Assembly (NCBI GenBank): GCA_037039685.1
Contig: JAWNGF010000008.1
Coordinates: 124,001 to 188,000, forward strand
Length of the DNA stretch: 64,000 nucleotides
Direction of reading: 5' to 3'
From: Ceratobasidium sp. AG-K
Lineage: Eukaryota; Basidiomycota; Agaricomycetes; Cantharellales; Ceratobasidiaceae
Shown here: in pieces, positions 25,295 to 33,997 of the stretch
How positions within the stretch are numbered: position 1 is the stretch's first letter
Layout: each line of letters begins with the position of its first letter
Made by a program: the position numbers and the translations under genes
The notes under the pieces: model-generated
The model's input: the letters and a program-made list of their open reading frames with translations, nothing else
Database searches by the model: none
Told to the model about the DNA's origin: nothing

Positions 25295-25699
25295 TGTCAT
25301 GAGCTGACTAAGCTCAGACATTTTATTCTGATTTTATATCTTTTTTTCCGAACACTTTCCTTTTTTGGTACAAATGTCCTCTGGCGCTTAACTTGTATCA
25401 TGTGATGTATTTGTCTTTTCATTTGATATTGGTGATGCTTCCGGAACTTCCAGAATGTCGAGTCATATCTCTTATCTCGGTTGTACTCGGCTTTCCCACA
25501 CTGATAGATGATGACGTGGCACTGATCCCTCATGTATATAAACCCAGAGGTCAAGCCGGTTAACGACAAGGCTTGACCTCCTCTCCACTAGGACTTGCTC
25601 AATCAAATCCTCTGACTATCAATATTCCTTGGGTTCTAAGACTTGTCTAAGTCGAACCCCTTAACCTTTATATATACCTAATTTACCCAAGTCGGGACA
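25295..25699 (+). repeat. 5' LTR of Gypsy-1
   Basis: 405 bp, TGTCATGAGC...GTCGGGACA. TATATAA at 25535-25541 is the likely core promoter. An inverted repeat (GAGGTCAAGCC...GGCTTGACCTC) spans 25547-25580 across the expected transcription start. Identical to 31821-32225 over the whole length by eye. Confidence 0.95.
25568..25579 (+). promoter_or_regulatory. Predicted self-primer at RNA 5' end, Gypsy-1
   Basis: AAGGCTTGACCT lies 33 nt after the TATA box, where transcription should start. It is the exact reverse complement of AGGTCAAGCCTT at 25702-25713. Confidence 0.75.
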
Positions 25700-25701
25700 T
25701 T

Positions 25702-25713
25702 AGGTCAAGCCTT
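25702..25713 (+). promoter_or_regulatory. Primer-binding site of Gypsy-1
   Basis: AGGTCAAGCCTT at LTR end +3 pairs over 12 nt with the predicted RNA 5' end (25568-25579). In Tf1 the first 11 nt of the RNA fold back in the same way to prime minus-strand synthesis. Confidence 0.75.
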
Positions 25714-26185
25714 TTAAAAAGCATCAGCCTCAAAGCTCCTGCTTTTTCCACCAAGTAGATAGAACGTACACGGGAAAACGGGCATAGTACAACGGACGAA
25801 GAGCTATACTTGATATAGACCAGTAGTCCCACGTCGCTATACGCTGTCAGTGAACCCAATCGTTATCCTCTTTCAGGTCATAGCGGCTTTAGTCAGCTAA
25901 ATACACCCTTACTCTGTTATACACTGTCGCTATCACGCCCGCCCAAGGCTGTTGATAACTGATAAGATCAGATAAGGAGTATATAAAGCAAAAGCTTAGC
26001 GTCTAGCACCCTTCACATCCAAATCAACATCTTGAGGAAGCCAGATCCTCTCAAGCGAAACTGGAAAGTGGTCGGAGCACCACCCAAGTTAACACTCTCA
26101 TCCATCAAGAACCACATCAACCCGTCGTTTCCATCAGTACGCACTAAAAAGGAACTAATTAGTAACTAACTAATTAACCTTAAAA

Positions 26186-26997
26186 GTGTTCCCCGCATTT
26201 TTTAGCCTCTGCAAAGCAGTCTTTAGACTAAAGGACTTCGTACTTGATCTAGACACCAAAGTCGACGAATTAAACAGTCGAATTGAAGTACTAGAAGAAG
26301 ATCAAGTTGAACAAGCAGAGGATTTAAGGGTCGAACGTACCAGAAACGACGAAAACCACAATCAACTCGAAGCCGATTATCAATCCCTCCATTCAAGGCT
26401 CGAGTTCATCAAAATTAACCTTGACAATACAAACAAGCAACAAGCCGATCAAGATCGTGTCCAAAGCATAAATCTAGCGGACACTAATATCGAAGTCGAG
26501 CGATTGCAGGAACAAACCCGTGTCTTGATCGAAAACTGCGACCAACTTATAAAAATCCAAGAAAAACACACTCGAAAGGTCGAAAATCTCATCAGCAACA
26601 ACAAACGTCAGTGGCGTACTATCGAAACCCTTAAAGACAAAATCAAGGGCAAATACTGTCATCAAGCAGCAGAAGTGCGTATTCCTAGTAATCAGGAGTA
26701 CCGCCTTCTAAATCACCTTAATACTATCGCACCCAACCCTTTCCAGTGGGACCAAGACCCCGACTCACACAGGGACAACACAGGGAACAACTTAGACTAG
26801 AGTCCCTAAAACTCTTTATTGAAGACGTTCATCGTAACTACATATACGAACAGTACGACGAACTAGGAGTAATCAACGCGTTGTTCTTGGAAGACGAAAA
26901 TCTTGAATTGATATTTTTGAGAAGTCTGCGCATCATTAAAGACAGAAGGGTTCGAAGAAGAATCCTTGATATCTTGTACGGCCTGGGATCCCAATAA
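26186..26997 (+). other. ORF0 of Gypsy-1: two open frames without any Met codon, coiled-coil character
   Basis: An open frame of about 204 codons (26186-26800) has heptad-like, charged, helical sequence (VDELNSRIEVLEEDQVEQAE, RLEFIKINLDNTNKQQADQD, RKVENLISNNKRQWRTIETL). A second frame (to 26997) continues with LKLFIEDVHRNYIYEQYDEL and DRRVRRRILDILYGLGS. Neither has an ATG, and no ATG occurs anywhere between the predicted RNA start and gag at 27024. A possible branch-acceptor pair (ACTAACTAAT...TTTTTTAG, ending 26205) precedes it. It could be a former gag-like or accessory protein, a non-AUG-initiated product, or a leader under selection against ATG. Confidence 0.55.
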
Positions 26998-27023
26998 ATC
27001 TACCTGTTTTTCCCCGCTCCAAT

Positions 27024-28376
27024 ATGTCAAGAGCCCCATCACCTAGTCAAGGGGGATTTACCCAAATTTCAGCGACATCCGGACCCAAAGTAGTTGCACA
27101 TGCAATCAATGCCTTAATAGACAAAGTGCGAAAAATTAACGGTCATATTAATGCCTTAAATGGTATCACCTCTACCCTAGAACAGGGGATCAACAATAAC
27201 ATTGCAGATATCCATGCAATTCAAAATCAAACTGCACAAATTGCGCCCCTTCACCAATTAATGAATGCAGTGTCTCAGTCACTTGCAAACCTAGGGGCAA
27301 CACCCTCCACCACCGCGTCAACAACTACCCCAGGATACAAACTCAAAATGCATCCCCCAGAAGAATTTTCTGGAGATGTAGATAAATTTGATGAGTTTAA
27401 GTCGCAATGTACCTTGTACATAAATCATACGTCGCCACAAGCAACCACAGAACAAAAAATCACTTATATCATGGGTTATTGCAAGGGGCCTGCCTACGTA
27501 TGGATGCAACCTGGAATTGATGTAGACACAGCAAGAAGGGGAGCAACAAATTGGCTACACAACATGGATGAATTCTGGAACAAAATGCAAGCTAGGTTTG
27601 GCGATGTTCACAAGATCGACCGATATAGACAATTATACAAGAAATTGGTCCAGAAGAACTCTGTCCAAGATTATCTACGAGACTTCGTCACTTATTCATC
27701 GGTACTCGGGTACACTGATCGAGTACTTCGTGATGATTTCTATGACGGTCTTAAGGATGAAATCAAGATGGCCATGGTGTCACAGAACTTTAAACCCCAC
27801 GAAGTGACAAGGACATTCAACCAAGTTCGCGAAAGAGCCCTAGAAATTGACTCCACAATGAATGCTATTAACGCACCAAAGAAGTCGCAAAACCCACAAA
27901 CCACCACTTCGAAACAAAGTACTTCAAAGACAACCACAAGTACTCCAAACGCCTCACTAGGTCAAAGATTCAATGTAAACGATCGAGTCTTTATGTCAAA
28001 ACCTACAGGGGGGGTGCAATATGGCAAAATCTCAAGCATTACCCGAAACGCCAAGGGCCGTCCAGTTCCACAGATCTCCTGGGATGATGGGACAAAAGGA
28101 AATGTCCCTTTTGGAGCAATTCAAAGAGACACCCGAACCAGTAACCTCAATGCTCCTACCATCCAAACACCCAAACCCTCCACTCCTGCTAAAGACCCTA
28201 ATGCAATGGATCTTGATGGAAAAGGAAAAGGACCAATGATTTGCTTCACCTGCGGCGGCAAAGGACACTCAGCAAGAGTCTGTCCTTCCAAGAACACAGC
28301 GTCAGGGTTTGAAGCTCAGATTGAAGAAATCTCTTCAGACATCAAATCGGGAAAAGACGTCACCGAGGCTTATTAA
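27024..28376 (+). CDS. gag: Gypsy-1 Gag
   Basis: 450-codon capsid/nucleocapsid protein that packages the element RNA in cytoplasmic particles. ATG 27024 is the first ATG of the transcript. Residues about 20-100 form a helical N-terminal region (VVAHAINALIDKVRKINGHI). The capsid core follows at about 100-260 (KLKMHPPEEFSGDVDKFDEF, QDYLRDFVTYSSVLGYTDRV). A Ser/Thr-rich linker leads to a CCHC knuckle near residue 410 (CFTCGGKGHSARVC). The protein ends KSGKDVTEAY-stop. The GGGAAAA heptamer lies 22 nt before the stop. The frame is intact, with no lesions, unlike the Gypsy-4 counterpart. Confidence 0.93.
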   Translation: MSRAPSPSQGGFTQISATSGPKVVAHAINALIDKVRKINGHINALNGITSTLEQGINNNIADIHAIQNQTAQIAPLHQLMNAVSQSLANLGATPSTTASTTTPGYKLKMHPPEEFSGDVDKFDEFKSQCTLYINHTSPQATTEQKITYIMGYCKGPAYVWMQPGIDVDTARRGATNWLHNMDEFWNKMQARFGDVHKIDRYRQLYKKLVQKNSVQDYLRDFVTYSSVLGYTDRVLRDDFYDGLKDEIKMAMVSQNFKPHEVTRTFNQVRERALEIDSTMNAINAPKKSQNPQTTTSKQSTSKTTTSTPNASLGQRFNVNDRVFMSKPTGGVQYGKISSITRNAKGRPVPQISWDDGTKGNVPFGAIQRDTRTSNLNAPTIQTPKPSTPAKDPNAMDLDGKGKGPMICFTCGGKGHSARVCPSKNTASGFEAQIEEISSDIKSGKDVTEAY

Positions 28377-31300
28377 GGAGCCAAGTACTCAGTGATATAT
28401 TAGCTAGTAATATGGATGAACTAGAAATCATGTCAATATCAAATGAAAACCAATTATACCTTGATTTCACCGCTCATCCACTAGCTACGGCTCCTGGTTC
28501 TAAGTCAGTCAACAGGTCAAAAAGATTCTCTGGACAAGCACTCCTTGACTGCGGCGCAACCTCCTGTTTCATCAACCCTTCCCTAGCAAAAGAAGCAAAC
28601 CTTCCCCTTTTCCAACACAAAAAACCCAAGACTCTGCGAGTTATAGACGGACGAGAAGTCTCGTCCGGAAAAGTCACCCACTATACCAAATTTAAACTTG
28701 ACATGGGAACACATTCCAGTGAAATAGAATGTCATGTCACAAACATTGGAAGACACCCTATCGTACTCGGGATGTCATGGCTCAAGAAACATAACCCACA
28801 AATTAATTGGAAAAATAGGACAATTGCATACACAAGCGAATTCTGCTCAAAAAACTGCCTAGAAGTCCCATCTACGCTCCAAATCGCAGCAGAAACCACA
28901 TTACCAGAGGAATACAAAGAGTTCGCAGATGTGTTCGACGAGTCCAGATTAGAGGAACTCCCACCTCACAGGCCAACTGACATTACGCTCGACCTCCTAC
29001 CAGAAGCTAAACTAAAGCATGGCCCTCTTTACAAAACATCCCCAGCTGAAGACAAAGAAATGAAGAAAGTACTAGAAACCCTTATCCGAAGGGGACACAT
29101 TCAGATTTCTAAGTCTCCTTTGGCTTCCCCGGTTCTGTTTGTCAAAAAACCACATCCTGAAGATCCAAACAACCCAGAATTATGCTTTTGCGTTGACTAC
29201 AGATATGTGAATTCGCTATGCAAATTCAACGCAAGTGGAATACCTCTATTGGATCAATGGTTAAGGGCCCTAGAAGGATTTGTCATTGGCACCACTCTAG
29301 ATTTGGCACAAGGATTCCATCAAACCCGAATAGCAGCAGGCCATGAATGGAAAACAGCATTCAAAACTCAATACGGCATGTACGAATGGAAAGTCATGCC
29401 CTTCGGTCTCAAAAACGCCCCATCAAGCTTCCAGTCCCTAATGAACTCTATATTCAGAGACATTATGGGGGTTTTTGTACTCGTATACATTGATGATATC
29501 TTTGTTTTTTCCAAACGAGTCGAAGACCATCCAGGACACGTGAAAGAGGTGCTAAGAAGACTAAGGGAACACAAGTTGATTGCAAAATTGAGGAAATGCA
29601 AGTTCCACCAAACCAAACTGGACTGGGTAGGATTGGTCATTTCCAATAAAGGAATCGAAACGGATCAGGAAAAGGTCACGGCGGCTATGAATTGGAAAGC
29701 TCCCAAAAATGTCAAACAAGTTCAAGAATTCCTAGGATTCATCAATTTCTATCGAAGATTCATTCAAGACTTTGCCGGCAAAGCCAGACCCCTGTACAAC
29801 CTACTTAAGAAGGATCAAAAGTGGCAGTGGACAAGCAAAGAACAAGAGGCCATGAATGCGCTAAAAGAAGCTCTTAAGGTGGCACCTGTAATGATGCAAC
29901 CCGATCAGAATAAGGAATTTTTCCTCAAGACAGATGCGTCGGGATTTGCCACAGGAGCAGTTTTATCTCAGAAGGATGAAGAAGGGAAATTACACCCTGT
30001 AGCTTTTCTTTCTAAATCACTAAATCCGGCTGAGCGAAACTATGACATTTTCGACAAAGAACTATTGGCAATAATTAGAGCTTTCAAAGAATGGCGGCAC
30101 CTACTTCAAGGCACAGAAAAAGCCATTCAAGTGATGACAGATCACAAAAATTTGGAATACTTCTCATCATCCAAACAGTTGAATCAATGCCAAATCCGCT
30201 GGATGAATTTCTTGGTAGACTTCAACTTCCAAATCTTGTACAGGCCAGGAAGCCAAAACAAAAAGGCAGACATTCTCTCGAGGCGATATGACTTGGAACC
30301 TTTGGGGGGGGTAGAGAACCAAGTCCTCCTCAAACCAGACATTTTCATTTCGGCTATTACCCCAGACCAGGAGATCAACGATCTAATCAGAGAAGCAATC
30401 CTTGAAGATCCCAGATTAGAGGAAGCCCACAATAAGCTGAGAAACGGAGAAAAAGTCAAAGATTGGGAATACAGAGAAGGACTCCTAATGTTCAAAGGGA
30501 AGATCTTTGTCCCCAAGGATGAAACTATCAGAAACCTGATATTGGAATCGCGCCATGACAATATTACAGCTGGGCATCCTGGACAAGCAAGAACATTAGA
30601 ATTGGTCTCAAGAACTTACTACTGGCCGACCATGAAGAAATTTGTCAACTCCTATGTGTCACACTGCGAAACATGCATTCGAATTAAACCATCAAACCAA
30701 CTCCCCACAGGACTACTGCGTCCTTTACATATCCCTGAGAGACCCTGGGAAGAGATCTCCTATGACATGATTGTAGGGCTCCCAGAATCAGAAGGATATG
30801 ACGCAATCTTGACAGTGGTAGATCGGTTCTCCAAGATGGCACACTATCTCCCTTGCAAATCAACGGCCACAGCAGTAGACATAGCCAATATCTTCATTGC
30901 AAACATTTGGAAACTTCACGGCACCCCAAAAGCAACAGTCTCGGATAGAGGATCCACTTTCAACTCAAAGTTCATTAGGCATTTGTACAAACGGTTGGAC
31001 GTAAAACCTACCTTCAGCACAGCCTACCATCCAAGGACAGACGGACAGTCAGAACGAGCAAACCAAGTCGTTGAAATCTTTATCAGGGCTTTTGTCAACC
31101 ATAGGCAAAACGACTGGGTGGCCCTACTCCCTATGGCAGAATTTGCTTACAACAATGGAATTCAAGCATCCACTGGCAAAACCCCTTTCCAAGTCTGCCA
31201 GGGTTTCAACCCTAGAATGAACATCGGGGAAGAATCAGACTATACTGTTCCTGAAGCTGATGCCCATGCGGAATTCCTGTTGAAAGGATACGACGAAGTC

Positions 31301-31810
31301 AAAGCTGCCCTCATCCTTGCAAATCAGTCCTATAAATACTACTTTGATAAAGGAGCCAAAGAACCAGAAGAGATAAACCCGGGGGATAAAGTCTGGCTTA
31401 ATCATCAGAATATTTCCACAGACAGACCCTCAGTAAAACTCTCCCACAAAGTTTTAGGCCCTTACAAAGTAATGGAAAAAGTAGGAACTCATGCCTTTAG
31501 ACTGGAATTACCAAAATCAATGAAAGTTCATCCTGTCTTCCACGTCATGCTGCTCAAGAAATTCCACTCTGATCCCCACGGCCGCGAACCCGCTCAACCA
31601 CCCCCTATTGTCGCACAAGATGGAGAGGAAGAATGGGAAGTCGAAGAGATCCTTAATTCCAAGAAAATCCGCCGTCAACTCCACTATTACGTTAAGTGGA
31701 AAGGATACTCTCATGCAGACAACTCTTGGCAGCCAAAGGAAGATCTCAAGAACGCTCCTGAACTGGTTGATAAATTTCACAAACTCCACCCCACCACGCC
31801 AGGCCCTTAG
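28325..31810 (+). CDS. pol: Gypsy-1 Pol polyprotein with chromodomain
   Basis: The frame is open from 28325; the first ATG is 28412, giving 1132 codons from there. Domains in order: protease (LLDCGATSCFINPS, about 45); reverse transcriptase (CVDYRYVNS, TTLDLAQGFHQ, VMPFGLKNAPSSFQ, VYIDDIFVFS, about 200-430); RNase H (FLKTDASGFATGAV, FDKELLAI, MTDHKNLEY); integrase with HHCC finger (HDNITAGHPGQARTL...CETC) and D,D,E (YDMIVGL, VSDRGSTFNS, DGQSERANQVVE); and a chromodomain near the C terminus (WEVEEILNSKK, YYVKWKGYSHADNSWQPKED). The chromodomain would steer integration to marked chromatin. All catalytic residues are present. Expression is probably by -1 frameshift from gag. It is in the Tf1/sushi branch of chromoviruses by domain order and self-priming. 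Confidence 0.95.
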   Translation, partial: RNLFRHQIGKRRHRGLLRSQVLSDILASNMDELEIMSISNENQLYLDFTAHPLATAPGSKSVNRSKRFSGQALLDCGATSCFINPSLAKEANLPLFQHKKPKTLRVIDGREVSSGKVTHYTKFKLDMGTHSSEIECHVTNIGRHPIVLGMSWLKKHNPQINWKNRTIAYTSEFCSKNCLEVPSTLQIAAETTLPEEYKEFADVFDESRLEELPPHRPTDITLDLLPEAKLKHGPLYKTSPAEDKEMKKVLETLIRRGHIQISKSPLASPVLFVKKPHPEDPNNPELCFCVDYRYVNSLCKFNASGIPLLDQWLRALEGFVIGTTLDLAQGFHQTRIAAGHEWKTAFKTQYGMYEWKVMPFGLKNAPSSFQSLMNSIFRDIMGVFVLVYIDDIFVFSKRVEDHPGHVKEVLRRLREHKLIAKLRKCKFHQTKLDWVGLVISNKGIETDQEKVTAAMNWKAPKNVKQVQEFLGFINFYRRFIQDFAGKARPLYNLLKKDQKWQWTSKEQEAMNALKEALKVAPVMMQPDQNKEFFLKTDASGFATGAVLSQKDEEGKLHPVAFLSKSLNPAERNYDIFDKELLAIIRAFKEWRHLLQGTEKAIQVMTDHKNLEYFSSSKQLNQCQIRWMNFLVDFNFQILYRPGSQNKKADILSRRYDLEPLGGVENQVLLKPDIFISAITPDQEINDLIREAILEDPRLEEAHNKLRNGEKVKDWEYREGLLMFKGKIFVPKDETIRNLILESRHDNITAGHPGQARTLELVSRTYYWPTMKKFVNSYVSHCETCIRIKPSNQLPTGLLRPLHIPERPWEEISYDMIVGLPESEGYDAILTVVDRFSKMAHYLPCKSTATAVDIANIFIANIWKLHGTPKATVSDRGSTFNSKFIRHLYKRLDVKPTFSTAYHPRTDGQSERANQVVEIFIRAFVNHRQNDWVALLPMAEFAYNNGIQASTGKTPFQVCQGFNPRMNIGEESDYTVPEADAHAEFLLKGYDEVKAALILANQSYKYYFDKGAKEPEEINPGDKVWLNHQNISTDRPSVKLSHKVLGPYKVMEKVGTHAFRLELPKSMKVHPVFHVMLLKKFHSDPHGREPAQPPPIVAQDGEEEWEVEEILNSKKIRRQLHYYVKWKGYSHADNSWQPKEDLKNAPELVDKFHKLHPTTPGP
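28349..28355 (+). promoter_or_regulatory. Candidate -1 programmed frameshift site, Gypsy-1 gag/pol
   Basis: GGGAAAA in codon phase TCG GGA AAA (X XXY YYZ). The -1 frame is open from 28325 through the whole of pol. After the slip it reads RRHRGLLRSQVLSDILASNM, matching in register the Gypsy-4 peptide at the same place. This would yield Gag-Pol at a low ratio. Downstream RNA structure was not computed. Confidence 0.65.
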
Positions 31811-31820
31811 GAGGGGGTAA
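31809..31820 (+). promoter_or_regulatory. Polypurine tract of Gypsy-1
   Basis: AGGAGGGGGTAA immediately before the 3' LTR, the plus-strand primer. The same tract precedes the Gypsy-3 LTR at 41772. Confidence 0.7.
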
Positions 31821-32225
31821 TGTCATGAGCTGACTAAGCTCAGACATTTTATTCTGATTTTATATCTTTTTTTCCGAACACTTTCCTTTTTTGGTACAAA
31901 TGTCCTCTGGCGCTTAACTTGTATCATGTGATGTATTTGTCTTTTCATTTGATATTGGTGATGCTTCCGGAACTTCCAGAATGTCGAGTCATATCTCTTA
32001 TCTCGGTTGTACTCGGCTTTCCCACACTGATAGATGATGACGTGGCACTGATCCCTCATGTATATAAACCCAGAGGTCAAGCCGGTTAACGACAAGGCTT
32101 GACCTCCTCTCCACTAGGACTTGCTCAATCAAATCCTCTGACTATCAATATTCCTTGGGTTCTAAGACTTGTCTAAGTCGAACCCCTTAACCTTTATATA
32201 TACCTAATTTACCCAAGTCGGGACA
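31821..32225 (+). repeat. 3' LTR of Gypsy-1
   Basis: 405 bp, identical to the 5' LTR. It is followed by the second copy of the target duplication AAGCC and then by the rest of Copia-2 RNase H. Confidence 0.95.
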
Positions 32226-32584
32226 AAGCCGAGTACATGTCGATTACCTCAGCTACAACTCAGGCGCTGTGGATGCGTCGAATCTTCAAGGAACTCTCAT
32301 TCCCCTCGGCGGCACCTACCCTCATTGTCTCCGACAACCTTGCAGCTCATACGCTGACCGTTGAATCCCAATTCCACGCTCGTGCCAAGCACATCGACAT
32401 CAAGCACCATTTCGTACGCGACGCGATCGAGAACCGACTCGTTTCAACCATGTATGTCAAATCGGCCAAGAACCTTGCTGACGCATTTACCAAGGCATTG
32501 CCAGTAACTCAATTCAACTATTTCATGAATACAATCCTCAGCGAACAAGTTTTTGCCGACGAGGACGACTACCTTTGGAACTGA
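32226..32584 (+). pseudogene. Copia-2 RNase H C-terminal part after Gypsy-1
   Basis: Continues directly from TMEA before the Gypsy-1 insertion: (AE)YMSITSATTQALWMRRIF, IVSDNLAAHTLTVE, ARAKHIDIKHHFVRDAIENR, SAKNLADAFTKALP, ending DDYLWN-stop at 32584. This is the normal copia RNase H end. The join at the target duplication AAGCC is in frame, which dates Gypsy-1 after Copia-2. Confidence 0.93.
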
Positions 32585-32705
32585 TTCATTCCCTTATCCT
32601 TTTCCTTTTTTCTTTTCCAAACGGTCACTCTAGTCTGCTTTCTGTATGCCGATAATTTCTCTTTCTGCTTGTAATGTTTTTAACGCTTACTCGATTGAGG
32701 GGGAG

Positions 32706-32945
32706 TGTTGCAATAGATAATTACCCAATGTATATACATAACGAATGTATGAGAACTTACCAGTACCTACGAGCAATAGCAATCGAGCAAAGTGTAGTAG
32801 GTACTAGCATATACTCGACGCTTGACCGTAGGGTATATAAGGCGCGCTCCGTGCGCCGTTCTCATCCTCATTCTCTCTCTCTTCTCTTTGTATATAGTCA
32901 CTCGTTTATAACATTTCTTATATCTCTTTTATATACATTTCAATA
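32706..32945 (+). repeat. 3' LTR of Copia-2
   Basis: 240 bp, preceded by GAGGGGGAG. Compared with the 5' LTR, four CpG sites have become TpG or CpA, plus one A/C change. Confidence 0.9.
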
Positions 32946-33408
32946 ATGAGCAAGGCTCTTCACAAAGAACCGGCAGGGCAGAAGATCTAAGCGGTGCATG
33001 ATAGGGAGGCATGTTGGCGTGAATACAGTATGGAGAGGAAGACGCATCCAAGTGCATAGGCATTATGCCAGTGGCTCCCACTGGACAAGGTGCCACTGAG
33101 ACTGCCTGACGGACCATTGTGGGTTGCAACTCGTTGATCCCAGCAAATGTATGCGGGGACTGGAGACCATGTCCAGCATGTGGATCACGGACTCTTGGAA
33201 TGCTCCCTTGATGGCCTGCATGCCAGTCCCAGTTGTCAGAACGTAAAGGGCATATCAGGGCAGGCGACAGCGCCGATGAAGGGTAGTGGGGCATGGGTGC
33301 ACCTGCTCCCACTTGACTAATGTGGACACCTGTCATCAACAGGGCTAGCAAAGGCGCTGGTGGCGCTGGAGGGCCATTCGGAGCTGTCCAAAAAGAATGC
33401 TCCGACAT
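32946..33408 (-). pseudogene. Copia-1 gag N-terminal part
   Basis: ATG at 33408 opens MSEHSFWTAPNGPPAPPAPL, a Pro/Ala/His-rich N terminus typical of copia gag in these fungi. It runs to ...LPVLCEEPC at 32946, where Copia-2 begins. Across the insertion it continues with SFHQASPYIP at 20594. No stop is present in this part. Confidence 0.88.
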
Positions 33409-33494
33409 GATGTCAGCACAGTTGAATAAACAGAGATGGAGTTGGCTATAAGTATGACACAATGATCTGTTAAGCACAAGAGAGGCTCATAACC

Positions 33495-33740
33495 TGTGGA
33501 CACTGCACAAAACAACAACTCAGCGGGCAGTGTGGATAACAAAGCCAACTATATTACCTGCACAAAACAACAACTATCTACAGGTGAGTGACAGGTAGTA
33601 TACACAAGGTGGAGAACATACCTCAGTGGGCAGCGTGGATAACAAAGCCAACTGAGAACACGTGAACAGGGGAAAACGGCTAAATACTCAGCGAGGATAG
33701 GAGGCAGGTCATACACAGGAGCCAGTCACGTGCACCATAG
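33495..33740 (-). repeat. 5' LTR of Copia-1, outer end missing
   Basis: On the plus strand it begins TGTGGACACTGCAC, next to GAGGCTCATAACC (33482-33494), the reverse complement of a tRNA-Met half-molecule primer site. It matches 15451-15696 but lacks the last roughly 15 bases and changes abruptly into the hAT end at 33741. Many CpG-type differences separate it from the 3' LTR. Confidence 0.85.
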
Positions 33741-33997
33741 TAGAGATGTCACCTAGGGTCCCATGTTGTATGGATCCTGAGGGTACCTGCGTAAAACCCG
33801 TACTTTCCTGCCTGAGGTGGGCCACGGGCCGGTGTGCCAGCACTCACAATGCACACGGACCCATGACTGGGCCAAGGTCCACAAGATTCTACAGTTCCAT
33901 GGTCCCATGTCCCTACTGGGTATGGATCCATGGGCTCAGGTCCCTGATGTCTTGTGGTGTATGGTGGTGCGTGTGTTCCTTGGTCCTTGGTCCCCTG

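Larger units (their letters stand above)
25295..32225 (+). mobile_element. Gypsy-1, complete Ty3/gypsy chromodomain retrotransposon
   Basis: A 6931-bp element with two identical 405-bp LTRs and perfect target duplication AAGCC (25290-25294 and 32226-32230). Order: LTR, self-primed binding site, ATG-free leader with ORF0, gag, -1 frameshift site, pol (protease, reverse transcriptase, RNase H, integrase, chromodomain), polypurine tract, LTR. Gag and pol are free of stops. Identical LTRs point to very recent insertion; it is the youngest layer of nest 1 and may be active. Confidence 0.95.
20595..32945 (+). mobile_element. Copia-2, Ty1/copia retrotransposon holding Gypsy-1
   Basis: Complete element: 240-bp LTRs, primer-binding site, gag-pol and a purine tract (GAGGGGGAG at 32697-32705). 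It lies in the gag of Copia-1 in the opposite orientation. Gypsy-1 (25295-32225) interrupts its RNase H. Without Gypsy-1 the element is about 5.4 kb, normal for copia. Confidence 0.92.
15451..33740 (-). mobile_element. Copia-1, Ty1/copia retrotransposon with nested Copia-2 and Gypsy-1
   Basis: Minus-strand copia element with LTRs at both ends. Its gag is split by Copia-2 (20595-32945). Removing that insert and one copy of the target duplication joins ...LCEEPC to SFHQASPYIP in frame. The right LTR stops short at 33740, where a hAT element begins, and no target duplication matches the left flank. LTR divergence and a nonsense codon show it is the oldest layer of this nest after Gypsy-4. Confidence 0.9.
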
